A DNA stretch of 64,000 nt from Rhynchospora pubera (Eukaryota; Streptophyta; Magnoliopsida; Poales; Cyperaceae): contig CM051460.1 in the NCBI GenBank assembly GCA_028095005.1, positions 152,515,461-152,579,460 of the forward strand. The letters are read 5' to 3'. The position numbers were made by a program, and so were the translations under genes. The stretch's first letter is position 1. Each line of letters starts with the position of its first letter. Of the stretch, positions 59,715 through 64,000 are shown one piece after another. The notes below the pieces were generated by a model, which saw only the letters and a list, made by a program, of their open reading frames with translations, was not told the origin of the DNA and made no database searches.

Positions 59715-61433
59715 CACTACATCATATTTGAGCATTAGTACCGATTTTATACATATTATTAATACCGATTTTGTACCGATACTAATAATAGGGGTATTAA
59801 AAACAATAAAAAATCGGTACTAATAAGCCGGTACTAGAAAGAGGTGAAAAGTAGCGGCAAACACAATTAGTACCGATTTTTAACTAAAAACCGGTACTAA
59901 AAATATTACATTTAGTATCGATTTTTAATTAAAAACCGGTACTAATTATAATTAAAAAAAACAGATTTAATTTTAAAAGTTTAGTACCGGTTTTTAAGTA
60001 AAAACCGGTACTAAATTAATTAAAAAAATTATTAATTAATTTAGTACCGGTTTTTAACTAAAAACCGATACTAAATTAATTAAAAAAATAAAAAAATTAA
60101 TCAAACGAACTTTATTGAAATTGACTAGTAAATTTTCTTTATTGAAATCAAATTAGTGTTATCTAAATTTTCTTTTGTTGTATAAATTGAATGAAAGAAC
60201 CAAACGAACTTTATTGAACAATATTTCATAAACACAAAACCAAAACCAAACGAAACATTATACGCGAACTGCCTACACAAAAACAACAAATTGATGAACC
60301 TAAAAACTTAAATGGAAAAGAAGCTATTTTTACCTACAGAAACGAAGAGCTGAGCAGAAAAGAAGATAGTAAAGTTCAAACACACCATAAAAGCAACCTG
60401 AAAAATCTAAAACAATAAAATGAAATGAAAGCATTTAGGTGAAGTAAAAAAAAAAAACAGTGAAAAGAGTAAACAGATGAAAGAATGCTCAATTTGTGAT
60501 GTACATGAGGTACTTGAGTAAGAATGCTCAATTTGTTAGATCAGAAGGACAAAAAAAAAATAATATTAACCTGAGGAAAGGAACAACCACACGCAAGGGA
60601 AATTTACCCCTTCCTTCTTCCTTTTCTGCCTTAATCCTGATAGGTTTCATGGTTAATCCTGAATTTTTTCTAACAGCCCTGTGATCTTTCGATCTTGTTC
60701 TGATTATATTTTTTCTATCTCCATGAAACCAATCAGGTGTGGAATTAATGGGAAGGAATTTGTGTTGTAAGAGTCACAAATGACTTTAAAATTTAAAGAG
60801 AGAGGAGAGATTGAGAGAAGAGAATGCGGTTGTGACTTGTGATTTTGAAGAGAGAATGAGACAAGGTTTAATCTACTGAAAAATAAAAATAACCGTTTTT
60901 CAATTAGTACCGGTTTTTTATAAAAAACCGGTACTAAAAATCGCCTGAAAAAATAAAAAAACTATTTTTCAATTAGTACCGATTTTTTATAAAAAATCCA
61001 GTACTAAATAATTGATTTTTAGTACCGGTTTTTTTATAAAAAACTGGTACTAAATTAAAAACAGTTTTTTTCATATTTGTCGGCACTTTGGTACCGGTTT
61101 TTTTATTAAAAATCGGTACTAAATAATTGATTTATAAAAAACCGGTACTAATTAAAAAACAGTTATTTTTATTTTTTTCGCCACTTTAGTACCGTTTTTT
61201 TATAAAAAACTGGTACTAAAAATCAATTATTTAGTATCGGTTTTTTTATAAAAAACCGGTACTAAATGAAAACTGCTTTTTTTTCAGCGATTTTTAGTAC
61301 CGGTTTTTTAAAAAAACCGGTACTAAATAATAAATATGACAGTTATAAAATTGCCATGATTTATTATTAATACCGGTTTTTCTTAAAAACATGTACTAAT
61401 GGTCCGGTACTAATAACCTTTTTTGGTGTAGTG
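59715..61433. mobile_element. Complete non-autonomous CACTA element (1.72 kb)
   Basis: Left end CACTACATCATATTTGAGCA and right end, read inward, CACTACACCAAAAAAGGTTA, flanked by a perfect tta duplication (59712-59714, 61434-61436). Both subterminal regions are packed with TTAGTACCGGTTTTT... ...AAAAACCGGTACTAA palindromes, the binding-site pattern of CACTA transposases. The core (60,100-60,860) is non-coding, with a repeated 'caaacgaactttattgaa'. No transposase. Confidence 0.92.
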
Positions 61434-61930
61434 TTAATATCTAAATTTTAAGTACAACTAAAATATAATTAGTATTTTTTTAAAAAAATATAGTAATTTA
61501 ATTAGATGTTCCAATTAAGTTCAGTTTAATTATTTCTATATGTTGTTAAGAGTCTATATAAATTTTTCATTTTCATACCCACGTTTTTAATTTCATGTGT
61601 AATGACTAATGACTGTCTGTATTTGATGTATCTGCAGGATGTGACTCGCTGATATAGCCACGCTTCTCTCTAAAAAAAAAAGTGACCGGCTGATATTTTC
61701 AAATTATGTTATTAATTAGTAAATTCAGTTATATTATGGATAATTAATTCCTTTGAATAAACAAATATTGATCGAAAGGGAGAATTTTTTTGCTAATACG
61801 GCATCGGGCATACTACATGAACAATCGATCATATGGATATAAATTTTTATCAAACATGTAATATTTGCTCTAATATTAGCCCTAATTAAATAAATTATCT
61901 CAATCAGGACCGTATAAAATTTGAATCTCA

Positions 61931-62670
61931 ATAAACACTTCATGTGTTTATTGTCCGAGTTTGGAGATAACAGATCATTTTTTTTTCAGATGCCCTAATA
62001 ATAGATTGATATGGTTATGGTTCCTGAAACAGTATGATTGTAACGTTGAACTTTATTTTCTTGAAGATTTATTACAATATAATAACTCTTTACAAATATC
62101 TCTCTTAAATGCTTTCCAAATTTGTTGTGGTGCAATATTTTGGATTCTGTGGAATAATAGAAATAAGATATGTTTTAAATCAGATAAGCACCATACCTAT
62201 AGATATACTGCTTCTCTAATCAAATCTTTGCTTAATCATTGGTCAGTTCTGTGAAAACCTGCATTGAAGGAGCAAGTTTTTGGGATGATCCCTGATCAAT
62301 GAGCTTCCTCTTCAATTGGATCAAGCTTGATAAAAGGTGGATGGGAGGCGACATCTATGCAAGAAGGGGTGTCGAAAAATAAAAATATTGCTAATATTTG
62401 GCCTATTTATGTTGTTATTTATCTTAATATTCTATTTGTGTTATATGCTTGTTCTTTATAACTGTAAGAGGTTGTTGGATCAAGTGCTAAGGGTAGGGAA
62501 TAATAAAAAGGGGGCATTAGTACCATATACTAGTACCGTGCAACTTGAGTAGAGTTATTCTATTAAACTCTACTATATTTTACAGTAAGACTTTGTATAT
62601 TTTTTAACTTTCTTTAATAAAAAAATGGTAGAGCACTAAAAGCTCTACTTATTTCAAAAAAAAAAAAAAA
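61931..62670 (+). pseudogene. LINE 3' fragment (zinc-binding domain of reverse transcriptase)
   Basis: The frame reads CVYCPSLEITDHFFFRCP from 61,945, then NNRLIWLWF and a distal IFWILWNNRNKICF motif, ending at TGA 62,252-62,254. This is the C-terminal zf-RVT domain (CxxC...H...C) of plant L1-type non-LTR retrotransposons. A 3' UTR with 'ctttaataaaa' follows, closing in a poly(A) run at 62,656-62,670. All upstream ORF2 is missing, so it is a 5'-truncated insertion. No target duplication could be matched. Confidence 0.85.
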
Positions 62671-62959
62671 CTTACTAAGATGATTTTTAAAATCTTATCA
62701 GTTTAATTATCTATTGAAATATTGTAAAGGGAGACGTACGTGAACATTGTATCTTTCTCCATCACTAAAAAACACTGACTAGAATTTTTCATTGCCAACG
62801 TTTAACGAGGCACATAAAAATTGTAAATTTTATGGTATGCAATGCTGGAAATAACAGCGAACGCGTTGATCTCTCGTTATCATCTTGTTACCCATATGCG
62901 CGCCTCCACTATTTATAGGGTCATATCATCTCCTCTGCCAAAGCAAATCTAACCCCAAC

Positions 62960-62985
62960 CCCCAGTTTTCTATATAGTTCAATTT
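62960..62985 (+). promoter_or_regulatory. Candidate TATA box of the YUCCA gene
   Basis: 'tctatatag' at about 62,970 followed some 30 bp later by a pyrimidine-rich initiator-like stretch (63,000-63,025). A second AT run (62,087-63,102 side: 'atatatatatatg' at 63,089-63,101) is also possible. Inference from spacing only. Confidence 0.35.
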
Positions 62986-63195
62986 GTATACTCTGCACAG
63001 TATGTCTCTCTTCTTTGTCTCAGTTAGATGTCATTGTTTCCATTTCTTTCACACCCAAAAAAAATTTACAAACCACTTGTAACATAAATATATATATATG
63101 TCTAAATTTTCTTTTTATCTTTTTCCTTATTTTTCAGATTGCTTGAGGGAGAACACACATACACAGTGAGAGCTGTACTATTTGCTTTTCTTCGT

Positions 63196-63243
63196 ATGAC
63201 AGCAATACAACCCAAAGACGTTGTCTACAGTACCTTGAGCTGA
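63196..63243 (+). CDS. Upstream ORF 1 (15 codons) in YUCCA leader
   Basis: ATG 63,196 to TGA 63,241-63,243, encoding MTAIQPKDVVYSTLS. It lies entirely in the presumed 5' leader, 58 bp before the main start. No conserved uORF family recognised. Confidence 0.4.
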   Translation: MTAIQPKDVVYSTLS

Positions 63244-63290
63244 CTTTGAAGAAAACCACTACGCAACCTCTTTCAAGGAACTCAACATAC

Positions 63291-63305
63291 ATGGAACTCT
63301 CATGA
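63291..63305 (+). promoter_or_regulatory. Upstream ORF 2 overlapping the YUCCA start codon (ATGA)
   Basis: ATG GAA CTC TCA TGA: a four-codon frame whose stop codon TGA (63,303-63,305) overlaps the main ATG (63,302-63,304). Such an overlap can reduce or couple translation of the main frame. Confidence 0.5.
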
Positions 63306-63916
63306 TCTCCAAGGCCAAGCAAGTGTGGGTACCGGGCCCGCTCATTGTTGGTGCGGGTCCGTCCGGTCTGGCCGTTGCGGCCTGTCTCGAATCAAAAGGG
63401 GTGCCATCGATAATTCTTGAGAAGGACTTGTGCATAGCCTCCTCATGGAAACTACGCATGTATGAGAGGTTAAAGCTGCACCTCCCGAAACAATTTTGTG
63501 AGTTACCGCACCTCCCCTTCCCAAAAGAGTTCCCTACCTACCCGACCAGAGAACAATTCATAAGCTACATAGACTCGTACGCGAAGGCATTTTGTATTGA
63601 ACCCTTGTTTGGCATGAGTGTTGAAAGTGCAGCCTATGATGCAGGTATCGGGTTCTGGAAGGTTCAGGCTAATGGGCTGGAGTTCATCTCCCGGTGGTTA
63701 ATTGTGGCAACTGGTGAGAATGCGGAGGCATTCAGGCCGGAAATCACAGCCATGCCAGATTACACGGAAGTGATTTTGCATACTTGTGAGTATAAGAAGG
63801 GAGATGATTTCAGAGGGAAGAAGGTGTTGGTTGTGGGGTGTGGGAATTCAGGCATGGAGGTGTGCTTGGATTTGTGCAATAATGGGGCTCAACCTTCCAT
63901 GGTCGTTAGAGATAAG
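63302..63916 (+). CDS. YUC: YUCCA flavin monooxygenase, exon 1 (partial gene)
   Basis: YUCCA enzymes convert indole-3-pyruvate to indole-3-acetic acid (auxin) with FAD, NADPH and O2, in cytosol or at the ER. This first exon (205 codons, phase 0) ends at RDK|gtaatt, the usual place of YUCCA intron 1 before the HVLP region; the rest lies beyond the window. Motifs: FAD-binding GAGPSG (residues about 17-22), CIASSW, RLKLHLPKQFCELP, YPTREQF, the ATGEN motif, and NADPH-binding GCGNSGME near residue 180. The short N-terminus (MISKAKQVWVPGP before the FAD fold) resembles YUC1/2/4/6-type proteins more than YUC10-type, but the exact clade is uncertain. CIASSWKLRMYE differs slightly from the usual CIASLW-KTYD. 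No break seen. Confidence 0.95.
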
Positions 63917-64000
63917 GTAATTTTCTTGTAAATACTTGATTATTTATTTGAGAAGGATCTTTCAATATAATATGTTTAGAATCAAAATTATTTATAGTAC

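Overview
The window looks like nuclear DNA of a flowering plant. It is AT-rich and gene-poor, with GT-AG introns, and most of its length is transposon-derived (MULE, hAT, CACTA, Tourist-like MITEs, SINE, LINE, solo LTR, Helitron ends). The recognisable proteins are typically plant: polyol transporters, a YUCCA auxin-biosynthesis enzyme and a YOS1/IER3IP1-type secretory protein. The species cannot be named from the sequence.

Layout. 2.1-16.4 kb (minus strand): a tandem cluster of polyol/monosaccharide transporter (PLT-type, MFS sugar porter) genes. Three copies splice into complete frames of 493, 492 and 492 aa. A fourth is reduced to a lone first exon interrupted by a SINE. Copies 2 and 3 are close sisters with identical exon lengths (130/233/205/911 bp); copy 1 has introns 2 and 3 at different places. 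All three lack the transmembrane-1 aspartate that couples protons in H+/sugar symporters (Asn in copy 1, His in copies 2 and 3). 16.8-28.2 kb: a repeat-rich stretch with a full-length SINE, a CACTA remnant, a TIR element split by a 1.8-kb solo LTR, and a 1.1-kb non-autonomous hAT element. 28.2-34.1 kb: a complete 5.9-kb Mutator-like element with 9-bp target duplication, long TIRs and a transposase that can be spliced into a 990-aa frame. 34.7-41.6 kb: MITEs, nested elements, a possible spliced non-coding or micropeptide transcript, a 66-bp minisatellite and a Helitron 3' end. 43.37-49.37 kb: a block bounded by hAT-like ends that holds exon-like segments of unknown identity and a second Helitron 3' end. 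52.5-53.7 kb: the YOS1-like gene. 55.8-62.7 kb: a foldback element, MITEs, a complete 1.7-kb CACTA element and a LINE 3' end. 63.3 kb to the end: the first exon of a YUCCA flavin monooxygenase, with two small upstream ORFs in its leader.

The host genes are not an operon and share no obvious pathway: sugar-alcohol transport, ER-Golgi traffic and auxin synthesis. The clearest leads are the transporter cluster (uniform loss of the proton-coupling residue, intron mismatch, SINE-dated copy) and the apparently intact MULE, whose TIRs and promoter region carry the same palindromic repeat.
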